Origin: Deltaproteobacteria bacterium
GTDB taxonomy: Bacteria; JAMCPX01
DNA length: 50,790 bases
Direction of reading: 5' to 3'
Assembly: GCA_023382265.1 (NCBI GenBank)
Contig: JAMCPX010000050.1
Coordinates: forward strand, 1 to 50,790
Position numbers and translations under genes: made by a program. Under the pieces are notes generated by a model. That model searched no databases, had not been told where the DNA came from, and worked only from the letters and a program-made list of their open reading frames with translations. Shown here piece by piece: positions 25,289 through 33,947 of the stretch (positions are counted from its first letter, which is position 1; each line of letters opens with the position of its first letter).

Positions 25289-26164
25289 ATGCAAACACAT
25301 AAAGCAATAGATGCATATATTTTAAAGCCTGTTCTTGACAGGTTTTATAAAGAATATGAGCTAAAAGAGCGCATAACTTATGACCCTGTTGAGTTCCCCC
25401 ATCGGTACAAAAAGCCTGAGGATATAGAAGTTGCCGGGTTTATCGCATCCTGTTTTGCCTATGGACGGATTGACCTGTTTAAGCCTGTCGTTGAAAGGAT
25501 GCTTTCTTTAACAGAGGGTTCACCCTATGCATTTTTTAGCTCTTTCGATATCCGGAAACAATCCCATCTTTTTAACGATATAAAGTACAGGATGAATAAG
25601 ACGTCAGATATTTTTGGATTTTTTCATCTTTTATCTCTTATGCTTATGAAATACCATACTATTGGTGAATTTTTTAAATATCATTATAAAAATAGTGATG
25701 AAAGCATAGTGCCCGTTTTAAGCAAGTTTGTAAATGCCTTTTACAGTGGTGATACAACAAATGTATACGGCAAACAAATCTACCCATTTGGTTTAAAACA
25801 ACTCCTGCCGTCGCCTGATAAGGGCAGTACCTGTAAACGCGCCAATATGTTTTTAAGATGGATGGTAAGGTACGGAGATGCTGTTGACTTTGGTTTATGG
25901 AGGTTTATCCCGAGGAATAAGCTTATTATTCCTCTTGATACGCATATATCGAGGATTGCAAGACATCTTCTGCTTACGGAAAGGAAAACAACGGATCTTA
26001 AAACAGCCATAGAAATAACAAACAATCTGAAACTGTTTGATTCAGATGACCCTGTTAAATATGATTTTGCATTGTGTCATCTTGGCATCTCAGGCAAATG
26101 CCCTTCAAACAGGTCTGATTCATCTTGCATGGTTTGTATGCTAAAAGATGTGTGCATTGTTTAA
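25289..26164 (+). CDS. TIGR02757 family protein (DUF2400)
   Basis: A 291-residue protein of the TIGR02757 family, which has no established biochemical function. Diagnostic segments are EDIEVAGFIASCFAYGRIDL near residue 50 and IIPLDTHISRIARHLLL near residue 215, which resembles the helix-hairpin-helix/GPD region of DNA glycosylases. The C-terminus holds five cysteines in CHLGISGKCPSNRSDSSC and MVCMLKDVC, a layout compatible with an iron-sulfur cluster as in endonuclease III-type enzymes. A link to DNA or RNA repair is therefore possible but only inferred. It starts within 35 bases of the hemW start on the opposite strand and converges on the next gene. Confidence 0.85.
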   Translation: MQTHKAIDAYILKPVLDRFYKEYELKERITYDPVEFPHRYKKPEDIEVAGFIASCFAYGRIDLFKPVVERMLSLTEGSPYAFFSSFDIRKQSHLFNDIKYRMNKTSDIFGFFHLLSLMLMKYHTIGEFFKYHYKNSDESIVPVLSKFVNAFYSGDTTNVYGKQIYPFGLKQLLPSPDKGSTCKRANMFLRWMVRYGDAVDFGLWRFIPRNKLIIPLDTHISRIARHLLLTERKTTDLKTAIEITNNLKLFDSDDPVKYDFALCHLGISGKCPSNRSDSSCMVCMLKDVCIV

Positions 26165-26182
26165 TTGATGAACTGCTTAACA

Positions 26183-27034
26183 TTATGCTGTCAATGCATC
26201 CTTTGCCCTCACAACCTTTCTGTAAGAATAAATAAACGCAGGAACAACTACAAGAAATGTGAAAGCCGCTATGGTTGCATAGCTTTCATCAAAAGGCAGA
26301 ATCTTTTCAAGCCCCATAAAATTCCCTATACCTATCAATGCAAACAAGCCTCCGCCAAAGAATAAAGACCTGCCTCCTGTTTCGCTGCCTATTGCCTTGA
26401 TTTGATCTTCTGTAAGAGCATGTGCTAACTTCAGGGAAACCCCGAATAAGAACCCTATAAGTATGAGCATGAGCATTGTTCCTACTCCAAACATAAGTCC
26501 CGGTAAAAATGCCGTCCATGCATCATGCATAGCAGGCGCTGCTATTGTATTAACAAATAATGCAAAGCTGCCGAAACCAAAACCCGCTATGAATCCATGT
26601 ATCAATGTCCATTTAACCGGCAGGTCTGATTCTTTAGGGTCGCAAGTTTCGCAGTTTGTACTTAAAAGACGGCTACTTTTTTCCATGTTCCGTACATCAT
26701 TATGGTGGTGCCCTATTAAATGTATATGAGAATAACGTCTTCTTTTAATCACAATAAATCCGGTGAACACCATAACTATACCCACTGCAATATACACATA
26801 ATCGTTAACCTCGGGCTTTAATAATATTGGAGCAAGCGCAAGATAAGATAGTTCCGATATGAGCATTCTTTGAATGGTAAAAGCCATTGAAAAATATAAG
26901 CCTGCCTTCATCCCATGCTTACTTCCGCTACCTATTGCGTAGCTAAACGTTATGGGCCAAGTATGCTCATCGGGTAAGATGCCGTGCAGTATGCCGAGTA
27001 AAAAAGAATATACAACTGCTGTAAGTGGGTTCAT
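26183..27034 (-). CDS. Polytopic membrane protein, nickel/cobalt-transporter-like
   Basis: A 283-residue protein with about six to seven hydrophobic segments. Helix 1 contains GILHGILPDEHTW, close to the metal-binding H-x-x-D motif of NiCoT/NicO/UreH-like transporters. A His-rich loop (HIHLIGHHHND) lies near residue 105, and a second half has WTLIHGFIAGFGFGSFALF. These features suggest a divalent-metal transporter or a member of the wider LysE/cytochrome-c-biogenesis-like superfamily. The metal is not determined; nickel is the usual guess. The start has a GGAGGAG site. It stands alone, with TTGACA-type promoter sequence upstream. Confidence 0.6.
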   Translation of the reverse strand: MNPLTAVVYSFLLGILHGILPDEHTWPITFSYAIGSGSKHGMKAGLYFSMAFTIQRMLISELSYLALAPILLKPEVNDYVYIAVGIVMVFTGFIVIKRRRYSHIHLIGHHHNDVRNMEKSSRLLSTNCETCDPKESDLPVKWTLIHGFIAGFGFGSFALFVNTIAAPAMHDAWTAFLPGLMFGVGTMLMLILIGFLFGVSLKLAHALTEDQIKAIGSETGGRSLFFGGGLFALIGIGNFMGLEKILPFDESYATIAAFTFLVVVPAFIYSYRKVVRAKDALTA

Positions 27035-27072
27035 AATATTTATTCTCCTCCAAATAATATTGATCTTTTATT

Positions 27073-27100
27073 AAATTAAGGGGAAGTTAAAAAATGTCAA
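27073..27100 (-). promoter_or_regulatory. Putative sigma-70 promoter for the metal-transporter-like gene
   Basis: On the minus strand TTGACA (27100-27095) is followed 16 bases later by TAATTT (27078-27073), about 40 bases before the start codon. The -35 is perfect and the -10 is weak. Confidence 0.4.
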
Positions 27101-27186
27101 CAACATGTTTTATGATATTAAACCAGAGAATATGGCAATAAGGCTTGTCTCCCAAAGTGAGTACATAGTCTGTCTAATTATTTTGC

Positions 27187-27216
27187 TTGACACAATTACT
27201 CATATTATAATATTTT
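27187..27216 (+). promoter_or_regulatory. Putative promoter of the respiratory operon
   Basis: TTGACA at 27187-27192 precedes an AT-rich stretch with TATAAT at 27206-27211 (spacing 13, too short) and TATTTT at 27211-27216 (spacing 18). A second TATAAT at 27228-27233 has only a weak -35. One of these probably drives the operon that starts at 27261; which one is uncertain. Confidence 0.4.
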
Positions 27217-27260
27217 TAAAAAATTAGTATAATTCTAAGCAAAAAACAAGAGGGCGTTTT

Positions 27261-29207
27261 ATGGGCAAATATAAAGTAAGATTGAGACCTCTTCCTTCTT
27301 TTAGAGAAGAGGTTTTATGCATGATGGGATGTCCAATACGTACGGATAGCGGTAAGTATGTTCAGAATGTTCATGAGGGTAAGTACGAGGAGGGATACAT
27401 AATTGCACGATCTCCCAATCCCTTTGCCTCTGTGTGCGGCAGGGTATGCGCTGCTCCTTGTGAAGATAACTGCCGCAAAGGGAAGGTTAACATAAATGAG
27501 CCCATATCTATTCGTTCATTAAAAAAATTCCTCTGTGAAAAATATGGGGTTGAATCCAATCAACCCGAGACACAGAAAAAATTATTTGAAGGTGAAATGC
27601 CCTATGCTCATAGATGGAGCTGGGATGCACCCGTACTTGTAAAGCAGGGGAAAATAAATAAAAAAGTAGCAGTCCTTGGTGCCGGAGTTGCCGGTTTGTC
27701 ATGTGCACATGACCTTGCTTTAATGGGATATAAAGTAACGGTCTTTGAAGAATCGGAAAGAGCAGGCGGTATGTTAAGGTATGGAATCCCAAGATATCGT
27801 TTACCTTCCGATGTGCTTGATCAGGAGATAGAGGCGGTTGTTAATCTTGGAGTAGAGATAAAGTATAACACAAAAATAACGAAAGAGTTTGGGATCAGTG
27901 AACTTAAAAAACAAGGTTATGAAGCCATTTTTATAGCGGTCGGGACGCAGCGGGGACGCGATCTAAACATAGACGGCGTAAACATGCAGGGCGTTATAAA
28001 AGCCATTGATTATCTTGTCGGAGCAAACAAGGGAAAACAATTCTATCTTGGTAAAAAGGTTGTTGTAATAGGGGGCGGACTTGTAGCTTTGGATGCAGCG
28101 AGGGATGCTTTCCGTTTAATAAAAGAAACCATTCAAAAAGAAGTTTCAATAAATTATCCGGGTGAAAAAGATGAACAGACATCTGTGCAGGGGATGTTTG
28201 AAACACTCGATATCGCAAGGACAGCTATTCGTAGGGGTGCTATAGAAGTTGATGTTGTCAGCCTTGAATCGTTGGATGATATGCCAGCTGCCAGGACCAT
28301 ACAGGGAAAGGCTGAGCTTTTAGAAACAATAGATGAAGGCATTAAGTTCCTTCCTTCATGGGGACCGAAAAGCATTATCGGTGAAAACGGAAAGGCAAAA
28401 GCTGTTGAGTTTAAAAAGGTATTGTCTGTGTTTGATGAGAACGGCAGGTTTAATCCAAAATTTGATGATGCGGTAACAAAGGTAATAGAAGCAGATTCTA
28501 TAATCTTAGCTATCGGCCAGGCTACGGATCTATCCTTTTTAAGAGAAGAAGACAATATAAAGATAGCTGGTTCGGGTGTTATAACAATTGATAAAAACAC
28601 ATTGTCATCAACGGCACCCGGGGTGTTTGCAGGCGGAGACTGCGCATTTGGTCCGAGAAACTTAATTGATGCGATCGCAAACGGTAAATTAGCAGCAAGG
28701 TCCATGCATGAATACCTATCAAATAAAAAACAGGAAGTAACGTATAAAGTAGAAGTAGAAGTATTGCGGACAGAGCAATATAAAATGCCGGACGATTACG
28801 ATATAAACAGAAGAAAAACCCCGCCGGTACTTGATGTAGACGAGAGAATTGGTTTAAGGGAATTAGAGCAATCATTTACAGAAAAAGAGGCCAGGATTCA
28901 GGGGGGAAGATGTCTAAAATGTCATATAAGTCCGATCTATGACTCTGATCTTTGCATAATTTGCGGCAGATGCACCGATATATGTCCGGAAAATTGCCTT
29001 GAATTTGTAACGCTTGAAGAACTGGAACTCAGTAATGAAGATAAAGCAAATATATATAAAAACTTACAATACAAAGAAAATGAAAATGTAACCGTGTTTT
29101 TAAAAAATGATGAAAAGTGCATTAGATGCGGATTGTGCGCGATTAGATGCCCTACTAATGCAATAACAATGGAAAAAATTATGGTCTGGGAGGAAGTAAA
29201 TGTCTGA
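27261..29207 (+). CDS. GltD-like FAD/NAD(P) and iron-sulfur oxidoreductase
   Basis: A 648-residue flavoprotein. The N-terminal Fer4_20 domain has six cysteines (20, 24, 59, 63, 67, 71), four of which would bind a cluster or clusters as in the glutamate synthase small subunit. A first dinucleotide fold ([20 protein letters not shown], from about 138) binds FAD and a second ([17 protein letters not shown]) binds NAD(P)H. The C-terminus adds two 4Fe-4S ferredoxin motifs ([15 protein letters not shown] and [15 protein letters not shown]). No glutamate synthase large subunit is nearby. The gene overlaps the Rieske gene by 8 bases, so the product probably feeds or accepts electrons at the Rieske/cytochrome b complex. 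The start has a GAGGG site. Confidence 0.85.
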   Translation: MGKYKVRLRPLPSFREEVLCMMGCPIRTDSGKYVQNVHEGKYEEGYIIARSPNPFASVCGRVCAAPCEDNCRKGKVNINEPISIRSLKKFLCEKYGVESNQPETQKKLFEGEMPYAHRWSWDAPVLVKQGKINKKVAVLGAGVAGLSCAHDLALMGYKVTVFEESERAGGMLRYGIPRYRLPSDVLDQEIEAVVNLGVEIKYNTKITKEFGISELKKQGYEAIFIAVGTQRGRDLNIDGVNMQGVIKAIDYLVGANKGKQFYLGKKVVVIGGGLVALDAARDAFRLIKETIQKEVSINYPGEKDEQTSVQGMFETLDIARTAIRRGAIEVDVVSLESLDDMPAARTIQGKAELLETIDEGIKFLPSWGPKSIIGENGKAKAVEFKKVLSVFDENGRFNPKFDDAVTKVIEADSIILAIGQATDLSFLREEDNIKIAGSGVITIDKNTLSSTAPGVFAGGDCAFGPRNLIDAIANGKLAARSMHEYLSNKKQEVTYKVEVEVLRTEQYKMPDDYDINRRKTPPVLDVDERIGLRELEQSFTEKEARIQGGRCLKCHISPIYDSDLCIICGRCTDICPENCLEFVTLEELELSNEDKANIYKNLQYKENENVTVFLKNDEKCIRCGLCAIRCPTNAITMEKIMVWEEVNV

Positions 29208-29745
29208 AGATAAACTCAATAAAAATGATTATAGCCCAAAATTAGAGATTACACGCAGAGGTTTTTTGTCTTTAATCGGACTTGGTTTTTTGGGCGTTAT
29301 TGGTAGTCTTGTGCTGCAGGGTTTTTCTGCCGTGAGATCTATAATCCCGAATGTTCTATACGAACCGCCAAAAAAGTTTAAAGTAGGCCCGCCGTCCAGG
29401 TTTTCAGAAGGTGCAACATTTTTGCCGGAAAGATTGTTTATAATTAACAACAATAACGAATTCCATGCTATTTCGGCAATATGCACGCACCTTGGATGCA
29501 CTGTTAACCTTGCCCAATATTCACCGCCAAAAACTTATATATCACGAAGAACTGGTAAAACAGTAGACGAGACCTTTGAGTTCCATTGCCCCTGTCATGG
29601 TTCAAAATATAGAGAGAACGGCAATGTTTATGCAGGACCAGCCCCATTGCCATTGCCGTGGTATGAGCTTTCTTTGGCACCGGACGGCCAGATAGTAGTT
29701 AATACGGACAAAATCGTGGATCATAATTTCAGATTAAAGTTATAA
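29200..29745 (+). CDS. Rieske iron-sulfur protein
   Basis: A 181-residue Rieske protein of a quinol:cytochrome c oxidoreductase. A Tat-type signal anchor ([16 protein letters not shown]) places its head in the periplasm. The 2Fe-2S ligands are in CTHLGC (Cys95, His97) and CPCHGS (Cys130, His133); Cys100 and Cys132 can form the stabilising disulfide. The segment between the two boxes is long and includes [10 protein letters not shown], which departs from textbook bc1 proteins. It is co-translated with the upstream flavoprotein (8-base overlap) and followed by cytochrome b 27 bases later. Confidence 0.95.
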   Translation: MSEDKLNKNDYSPKLEITRRGFLSLIGLGFLGVIGSLVLQGFSAVRSIIPNVLYEPPKKFKVGPPSRFSEGATFLPERLFIINNNNEFHAISAICTHLGCTVNLAQYSPPKTYISRRTGKTVDETFEFHCPCHGSKYRENGNVYAGPAPLPLPWYELSLAPDGQIVVNTDKIVDHNFRLKL

Positions 29746-29772
29746 AACTAAGTATTTAAAAGAGGAGTAACA

Positions 29773-31089
29773 ATGATAGAAAAGCTTAGGAAATTAAAAA
29801 AACAACTAACATGGACTTATGTTCCGGAAACAGAAAGAGAGGCATCGGATGCGGTTGTAAGAAATTTTGTTCTTCACTGGTTCCCGTCAAAAGTTACATC
29901 TAAGAGTCTGTCTTTCTTATACACATTAGAACTTGGAACTATATCCATATTATTATTTGCAATATTACTCATTACCGGAGTTCTTTTAATGTTCATGTAT
30001 GTGCCTTCTGTAGGGCAGGCTTATTGGGGAGTAAAGGATATTGAATATGTGGTTTCTTTTGGTCCTTTTATAAGAGGTATACATAGAATAGCAGCAAGCC
30101 TTATGGTAGCAGTGGTGTTCCTGCACATGATGAGAGTTTTCTTAACAGGGGCTTACAAAAAAGGCGGGAAAGCTATTGGCAGTTTTAGACCGTTAAACTG
30201 GTGGATAGGTTTAACACTTTTGCTCGTTACAATGCTCCTTTCTTATACAGGCTATCTGTTACCATGGGACCAGTTAGCAGTATGGGCAGTAACGATAGGG
30301 ATGAATATAGCTAAATCAGCCCCTTTTATAGGAGAAAAAATCGCCTTTTTGTTAAGGGGCGGTACTATTATAGATCAGAATACTTTACTTAGATGGTATG
30401 TTGCCCATGTTGTTTTATTGCCCTTATTTGGCGTTATTTTAATCGTATGGCATATGTGGAGAATCAGAAAAGACGGCGGTTTGGGCAGTGTGGAATCTTT
30501 AGCTGAGGAAAGGATTGTTAAAGATAAAATAGTTCAAAAGGGCAAGACGTACAGTTTAATGGGTATTGTAACGGGTGCAACACCAGCCATCATTTCCCAT
30601 AATGTGCAGGGTGATACATATTTTTCTTCCCCACAGCTCACACGCAGGATTTTAATTGTCTTTACAATTAGTGCTGTTATCCTTTTAGGTATTGCCTTCA
30701 TATACAAAGCACCTCTTGAAGCACCAGCAAGCATGATTATACCCCCTAACCCGGCAAAGGCTCCCTGGTATTTTTTATGGCTACAGGAACTTGTCGCCGA
30801 TACAACAATAAGGATTGGAAGCTTCACAATAAGCGGCGGTTTTGTGGGGGGTATATTGGTTCCAGGTGTTTTGATCCTTGCTGCAGTGCTCTGGCCGTTC
30901 TTGGATAAAAGCGGTCCGGAAGCAATAGGCGTATGGTTTCATAAAAATAGGAGGCTGCAAAACACAGTTTTTATCCTGACGGTATTGGTAATTATAGCTC
31001 TGATTTTTGTCGGCAGTGATATGCGTGGTCCTTATTGGAAGCTTTATATGCCATGGCAAACATGGCCTAAAACGCCTACAAAGTTTTAA
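29773..31089 (+). CDS. Cytochrome b of a b6f-like quinol oxidoreductase (fused)
   Basis: A 438-residue membrane protein combining the cytochrome b6 and subunit IV regions in one chain. The haem ligands are His104 and His118 in one helix (13 residues between) and His212 and His227 in another (14 residues between); the 14-residue spacing is typical of b6f-type rather than bc1-type proteins. LLPWDQLAVWAVTIG forms the quinol-site region. The subunit IV part has PPNPAKAPWYFLWLQEL, with PAKAPWYF replacing the PEWY loop of mitochondrial-type proteins. It receives quinol electrons and passes them to the Rieske protein. The ATG has a GAGGAG site. Confidence 0.95.
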   Translation: MIEKLRKLKKQLTWTYVPETEREASDAVVRNFVLHWFPSKVTSKSLSFLYTLELGTISILLFAILLITGVLLMFMYVPSVGQAYWGVKDIEYVVSFGPFIRGIHRIAASLMVAVVFLHMMRVFLTGAYKKGGKAIGSFRPLNWWIGLTLLLVTMLLSYTGYLLPWDQLAVWAVTIGMNIAKSAPFIGEKIAFLLRGGTIIDQNTLLRWYVAHVVLLPLFGVILIVWHMWRIRKDGGLGSVESLAEERIVKDKIVQKGKTYSLMGIVTGATPAIISHNVQGDTYFSSPQLTRRILIVFTISAVILLGIAFIYKAPLEAPASMIIPPNPAKAPWYFLWLQELVADTTIRIGSFTISGGFVGGILVPGVLILAAVLWPFLDKSGPEAIGVWFHKNRRLQNTVFILTVLVIIALIFVGSDMRGPYWKLYMPWQTWPKTPTKF

Positions 31090-31113
31090 ACAAATAGAAA
31101 AGGAGACTCAAGA

Positions 31114-32334
31114 ATGGAGCGAAAGGATTCTTTACTTTTATTTATAGGTGGCACCTTATTATTAATACTTACACTTGCAATGATCTATAAAGAAACTCAC
31201 CCGCAATGGGAAAGTTATCAAAAGCAATTTGTAAAAGTAGCAAGCACATATATAGGCGAAGAAAAAGCCAGAAAGGTAGATCTTGGGTTCAGACAAATAT
31301 ATATACCAAAACTAAGACGTGTGGATAGATGTACAATCTGTCATTTAGGTTATAATATCCCAGGATTAGAAAAAGCTGTGGAGCCTTTTACAACGCACCC
31401 TGACCTGCCTTTTATGAAATATCATCCGTTTAAAAAATTTGGATGCACCCTTTGTCACGGCGGCCAGGGTTATGCAACAAAGCTGCCCGATGCTCACGGT
31501 AATGTATCAAACTGGAATGTTCCTTTGTTAAGCAAAAGACTTGGAATAAAATACGGGTTAGCAGAGCCGGGACATATTATGGAAATCAATTGCAACCGAT
31601 GTCATAATGATGATCAAAGCACCCAATGGATGGATTACATCAACTCGGCAAAAAATCTTGTTAAGCAATATAATTGTACTTCCTGTCATACTATCAACGG
31701 CAAAGGCGGAACAATAGGACCTGATCTAACGGATGAAGGAGATAACAATCCGGAGAACTATAACTACAGTAATGTGAAGGGTGAAAAAACATTCTTTAAC
31801 TGGTTATATCAACATTTTAAAAACCCCGCCAAAGTGAGCAAGGGAACTGTCATGCCTAATTTTAATCTAAGCGATAAAGATGCACAGGCACTAACAATGT
31901 TGGTCCTGAGTTTTAGGCATAAAAACCTGCCCTATTCCTACATACACATTCCCGCTTCACAGCCTGTAACCGTAAGTGCAGTGGTAAAGAAGACAACCAA
32001 GATGGCGTATAAGGCTAAGTCGCCAAGAAATGAAGAGATGATAAGTGGGGCTCATCTAATGAAAAAGTACGGATGCACTGCATGCCATACCACCAATGGC
32101 TCTCCGCTTGTAGGACCTTCTTACAAAGATTTATATGGAAGAAAAGAAGTTGTGATAATTAACGGTAAAGAGAAACACATAGTTGTTGATGCCGCATTTA
32201 TCAGAAACAAGATTCTTAATCCAGGTGCTACTGATGTAAAAGGCTTTCCGCCGCATGTAATGCCTTCGTTTAAGGGTAAACTTAACTCCAAAGAGATCAA
32301 TGAGATCATCGAGTATATAGAGAGTCTTAAATAA
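31114..32334 (+). CDS. Five-haem c-type cytochrome, membrane-anchored
   Basis: A 406-residue cytochrome with an N-terminal membrane anchor (LLLFIGGTLLLILTLAMIY). Five CxxCH haem sites are CTICH 73, CTLCH 111, CNRCH 160, CTSCH 188 and CTACH 321. The last two start mono-haem class I-type modules followed by PN or MPSF-type Met regions (GTVMPNF, HVMPSFKGKL). The first three form a multihaem head. It takes the place of cytochrome c1 or f as the immediate electron acceptor of the Rieske protein. The start has an AAGGAG site 24 bases after the cytochrome b gene, and 8-13 bases separate it from the next cytochrome. Confidence 0.92.
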   Translation: MERKDSLLLFIGGTLLLILTLAMIYKETHPQWESYQKQFVKVASTYIGEEKARKVDLGFRQIYIPKLRRVDRCTICHLGYNIPGLEKAVEPFTTHPDLPFMKYHPFKKFGCTLCHGGQGYATKLPDAHGNVSNWNVPLLSKRLGIKYGLAEPGHIMEINCNRCHNDDQSTQWMDYINSAKNLVKQYNCTSCHTINGKGGTIGPDLTDEGDNNPENYNYSNVKGEKTFFNWLYQHFKNPAKVSKGTVMPNFNLSDKDAQALTMLVLSFRHKNLPYSYIHIPASQPVTVSAVVKKTTKMAYKAKSPRNEEMISGAHLMKKYGCTACHTTNGSPLVGPSYKDLYGRKEVVIINGKEKHIVVDAAFIRNKILNPGATDVKGFPPHVMPSFKGKLNSKEINEIIEYIESLK

Positions 32335-32347
32335 AGAAGGGGTGTAT

Positions 32348-33487
32348 ATGAAAATAAAAACAATACTCTTTAGTATTTTTTCCATTGCTTTCTTATTTTC
32401 TATTAGCTATGCGCAGACTCTTCCCGAAAACCCGCTTGCAGGCAGAATCGTTTTTGAAGAGAAAGGGTGTATCAATTGTCATTCCATAAATGGTGTAGGT
32501 AACCATGTTGGTCCTGATTTTGGAGAGCATCTCTTTTTTGGAACGGGCTATAAATTGGCAGCGTACATGTGGGATCATTCCTATAAAATGGTTCCAAAGA
32601 TGAAAGAGTTGGGCGTCAAGAGGCCCGTGTTTACAGGGAACGAATTTAAAAAATTGCAAACGTATTTATATTTCGTCCGCTATCTTGGCGAGAACGGGGA
32701 TATAGCAAAAGGGAAAGAACTGTTTGCGCAAAAGGGATGCAATATCTGTCACTCAATCGGCAATAAAAACAGTGTTGGAATCAGACTTGATCGGATGAAG
32801 GTTTATCCCTCTCCGCTTTATCTTGCACAAAACCTGTGGAATCACTCTCCACTCATACATGAGAAAATCAGATCAATGGGCATAACAATACCAACATTAA
32901 CATCAAGTGATATCGTAAACCTTGCAGCCTATCTGCAAGCGGTAAACTATTTCTCAAAACGGGAAAAACAATATTTTTACCCCGGTAATCCTGAAAAAGG
33001 AGAAGAGTTATTCAAGAAAAAACATTGCTATTATTGTCATATACTAACAGGAACCGGTCCCAACCTTAAAAAGTTAACAATGAATAAGAGTGTTACAGAG
33101 ATAGCAGGCATGATGTGGAATCATTCTGATTTTATGCAGAGAAAAGCAATGGAGCTTGACATTAAATGGCCCACATTCCACGGTAATGAAATGGCTGATA
33201 TAATCTCTTACCTCTATTACATAAACCCGCCTCATGTAAGTGGCTCAGAAGGAGACGGCAGGCTTCTTTTTAAAACGAAGGGCTGTATAAATTGTCATTT
33301 TGCAGGCAACAAAATGCATGCGCCTGTTTTTACGGAAAAGAAGTATTATGGCAGCAAGAATGAGTTTTTTGCATCCATATGGAATCACATACCTAGGACA
33401 GAAGCAGCATTTTTATTGAATGGTAAAAGGCTTCCGGATCTGACAGCTTCTGATGTGAAATCGCTTTACCTGTTTTTGAAAAGGTAG
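32348..33487 (+). CDS. Four-haem c-type cytochrome with internal module repeat
   Basis: A 379-residue exported cytochrome with a cleavable signal peptide (KTILFSIFSIAFLFSISYAQ). Four CxxCH sites are spaced about 90 residues apart: CINCH 41, CNICH 131, CYYCH 227 and CINCH 313. Each is followed by a similar W-x-H motif (MWDHS, LWNHS, MWNHS, IWNHI) and, in most modules, a Met-x-x-x-G/D segment, so the protein is four tandem copies of a mono-haem domain. It is probably a soluble or loosely attached electron wire downstream of the complex. I chose the ATG at 32348 with an AGAAGG site rather than a GTG at 32342. Confidence 0.9.
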   Translation: MKIKTILFSIFSIAFLFSISYAQTLPENPLAGRIVFEEKGCINCHSINGVGNHVGPDFGEHLFFGTGYKLAAYMWDHSYKMVPKMKELGVKRPVFTGNEFKKLQTYLYFVRYLGENGDIAKGKELFAQKGCNICHSIGNKNSVGIRLDRMKVYPSPLYLAQNLWNHSPLIHEKIRSMGITIPTLTSSDIVNLAAYLQAVNYFSKREKQYFYPGNPEKGEELFKKKHCYYCHILTGTGPNLKKLTMNKSVTEIAGMMWNHSDFMQRKAMELDIKWPTFHGNEMADIISYLYYINPPHVSGSEGDGRLLFKTKGCINCHFAGNKMHAPVFTEKKYYGSKNEFFASIWNHIPRTEAAFLLNGKRLPDLTASDVKSLYLFLKR

Positions 33488-33570
33488 GGCAGTAAGATGA
33501 ATATTATTTTTCAGAGACGGGTAAAACATATTATTGCATAATCGTATTTAATACAGTACAAATAACATAT

Positions 33571-33678
33571 ATGAGATTTAAAAATTTACCGAAGACACTT
33601 ATCATGAAGAACAGAAAATCAAAGCTTCAGGATAAATTAAAAATAGAGAAGACAAAGAAAGATACAAAGAAAAAATAG
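33571..33678 (+). CDS. Very small lysine-rich ORF, doubtful
   Basis: An ATG at 33571 opens a 35-codon frame ending in TAG at 33676-33678. The product is strongly basic (11 or more Lys) and contains IMKNRKSKLQDKLKIEKTK. I do not recognise it, and no clear ribosome binding site precedes it. It lies in a gene-poor stretch with relics, so it may be non-functional. Confidence 0.2.
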   Translation: MRFKNLPKTLIMKNRKSKLQDKLKIEKTKKDTKKK

Positions 33679-33685
33679 CACTCAA

Positions 33686-33854
33686 TTTCAGGTTAATCGT
33701 TATCACAGATATTGACGGCACCATGCCGGATTATTATGCGTACGCTTAAAAGTCTATGGTAGAAGGTATTTGACTACCTAACAAGTACAATATCCCAATT
33801 TTATTCTCTGGTAAGCTCAAATCTTCTTTTGAAGCCGGATGGCAAATATGTTGA
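33686..33854 (+). pseudogene. Relic of a HAD-superfamily phosphatase
   Basis: From about 33686 one frame reads LIVITDIDGTMPDYYAYA and then stops. D-x-D-G-T is motif I of HAD phosphatases, and the pattern after it recalls mannosyl-3-phosphoglycerate phosphatase-like enzymes. A second frame, 33755-33854, reads KYNIPILFSGKLKSSFEAGW and then stops; in intact enzymes the corresponding segment (IP-x-x-x-SSKT) is motif II. The two pieces are in order, too close and out of frame, so the gene has decayed by frameshift and deletion. The rest of the enzyme is missing. Confidence 0.4.
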
Positions 33855-33947
33855 CATAAACATGAATAATGTTGTTAAAATTGGTATCAAATAAATATAT
33901 GGTTTTACCACGGCAATCAAAAATTATTAAAAAAGAAGGGTTGTATA

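Noticed and set aside
27187-27211. TTGACA and TATAAT taken as a standard sigma-70 pair
   Set aside because: The two consensus boxes are only 13 bases apart, so I listed the region as a putative promoter but not this exact pairing.
27261-29207. Glutamate synthase small subunit
   Set aside because: No large subunit nearby, extra C-terminal ferredoxin motifs, and overlap with the Rieske gene point to a respiratory role.
33571-33678. Small lysine-rich ORF as a firm gene
   Set aside because: Only 35 codons, biased composition, and no clear ribosome binding site; kept at low confidence.
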